Shown piece by piece: positions 62,334 through 64,000 of a stretch of 64,000 nucleotides of DNA. Position numbers and translations under genes: made by a program. The notes under the pieces are model-generated. The model was not told where the DNA came from, made no database searches, and saw nothing but the letters and a program-made list of their open reading frames with translations. Origin of the DNA: Physella acuta (lineage: Eukaryota; Mollusca; Gastropoda; Physidae); contig NW_026732323.1 in NCBI RefSeq assembly GCF_028476545.1, forward strand, positions 62,001-126,000, read 5' to 3'. Positions within the stretch are counted from its first letter, which is position 1; each line of letters starts with the position of its first letter.

Positions 62334-64000
62334 CTTGTTGAAACTTGTAAGATAATTACTTAAAACCAAGCAATCTTTTTGGAACATTTTAAAAATCTTT
62401 TTATCATACAACTCAGTTAAAGAGATTCTGGTAAAATACAATCCTTTGTTACACCTCTTTCAGATAGCCAGTGCCACGTTTTGTTCAAATAGAGTATAGA
62501 GATGATATAACTCAAAACATGCTGTTCCAATTATACCCATGTTTGGCACCTATACAAGTTTGTGAGTTTTTATTTTTTACATCATACTATTTCAGTGGCA
62601 AACTCTAAGTCATCTGGTGGGTGAAGAAGGGTGTCTGACTTGAAGTTGCCAAAATTGTGTTATGTTATTTACAGATGACAACTAATGTTTATACATGTTT
62701 AACTTAAATTATTTCAGTTGTCATGTATTTTGTTTAGCTTACATTTAGCAATTGCAGATATATTTACAGGTAATAGAATACTAAGAATATATTGGGTAAA
62801 CATTTAAAAATGAAGTCATTACAAAAAATTATTTTGGAATGGATATATAATCAATACAACTTTAACAAAAATGTCTTATATTAAAGATTACTTAAGTGAA
62901 ATTATGACTACTTCATAATGCCATAACAATACACCGGCTAGATTGTAATTTATTTTGCCATTTATGTGTACATTGTTATTAACTTTATAATTGTTGATAC
63001 ACTTGCTATCTATTGTTAGTGGAGGTTTTGGAAATGTATTGGCCATCTTATATATAAATATTTAGTTGACTAAAACTTGAGGTTGAAACATTTATGAATA
63101 ACTTTTGAAAAATATTTGAAGTTGTTTCAAACTTAGGTATTTTAAATGTTTGTTTTTGCGAATAATTTAAGTGATACAATTGTTTTTATTTATGAATAAT
63201 AATTTTCCCATATAAATATAGTCTTATGTGTATTTGTTGGTTAATGTTATAAATATAATAATTTATATTGATACTCATTAAGTAAATACAGATCAGTAGC
63301 TTCACAGAATTATAATGCAAAGAAACAAAGAACATTTAAACCAGCAAAACAGTGATGCATAACTGAAACAGGGAACATCTTACTAAATGTTAAAATGTAA
63401 GGGCTTAATTTTTCCATGTACAATAAAGCAATTTAGAATTTTGACAGCTGTATTCTATATGAAAAATAGACAAAACTTTTTTACATGAGCTTAACAGAGA
63501 TATATTCTTTTACAAAATAAAAGCAATTATTTAATATCACACTAGATTTCAAACATGATTTCTTAAAAACAAAGACATACTATTTATTATATTATGTTTG
63601 GAAATATGTTCATGTATGGCAAAATACCTATATACAGAATGTGTAAAAAAATAACTTCAATCAACATATCACCTGTCTAAATTTAGTATCACAATATCAC
63701 AAACAAAACATTATGCATCAATTTGTAGGTCTGCATTCAAAACATGAGTATCTACAAAAAGAAACTTTATAATCGTATGCTTCCATTTTTTAAATAAACT
63801 TTTTTTTATTGTTGGGCTGCCTTGCTGGCCTCAGATAATACTGAAATCAGATGAAAATGAAGTTTGTTTTAATGTAAATGTAATAATATTTCCAACTTAG
63901 ATTGTCTATCAAATGCTGTTTTAGAAAAATTCTATTTTAAAAAACTGTGCCTATTTAGTCACAAAAAAATTAAAATGCCAAGTAAAATAAAAAATTTAAG
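62334..64000. other. AT-rich sequence downstream of POLN
   Basis: I see no exon-like frame, tandem array or RNA gene here on either strand. It may be POLN 3' UTR and then intergenic DNA, or the 3' UTR of a convergent gene beyond the window. Confidence 0.5.
63422..63427 (+). terminator. candidate distal polyadenylation signal of POLN
   Basis: This is an AATAAA with TG- and T-rich sequence downstream. It would give a 3' UTR of about 1.2 kb. Another AATAAA lies at 63516-63521. Transcript evidence is needed to choose between them. Confidence 0.3.

Overview
This is a stretch of animal nuclear genome. It contains one intron-rich protein gene with GT-AG introns, long AT microsatellites, many minisatellites and tRNA-derived SINE-like scraps. 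I think a mollusc, probably a gastropod, is most likely. The reasons are the style of the SINE-like pieces, the CTAGAT-rich tracts and the abundance of minisatellites, so this is an inference and not a marker-gene identification. I saw no rRNA, no intact tRNA, no CRISPR, no operon, and no reverse transcriptase, transposase or capsid gene.

Positions 1 to about 54,200 look like a gene desert. It is crowded with roughly 25 different tandem arrays, with units of 12 to 71 bp and arrays of 100 bp to 3.5 kb. By my estimate they fill about a quarter of this part. There are also around nine (AT)n tracts and some twenty runs of ten or more G or C. The largest arrays are a 57-bp unit at 32995-36478 and a 41-bp unit at 39010-40510. 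Almost all long open frames here come from array units whose length is a multiple of three. Between the arrays lie unique, CpG-containing patches (about 12.0-12.4, 22.5-23.0, 24.1-24.6, 30.2-31.2, 42.4-42.7, 44.0-45.0, 48.6-49.3 and 50.2-51.4 kb). They look like candidate regulatory DNA, and several carry a CAAGATGGNGGC (YY1-type) motif. Two probable non-autonomous elements (47287-47977 and 45168-45849) and one 30-bp perfect hairpin (10079-10164) also stand out.

From about 54.2 kb the character changes to AT-rich DNA with almost no tandem arrays. This part holds the only gene I can support: a 21-exon gene on the plus strand (55154-62228). It encodes a family A DNA polymerase that matches DNA polymerase nu (POLN) across the degenerate exonuclease-like region and the whole polymerase domain. 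The spliced frame is open for 1150 codons. The catalytic residues are present, and the O-helix carries Arg at the place of the unusual Lys679 of human POLN. A CTAGAT-rich tract precedes the gene. AT-rich DNA follows it with two possible polyadenylation signals and no second gene that I can see.
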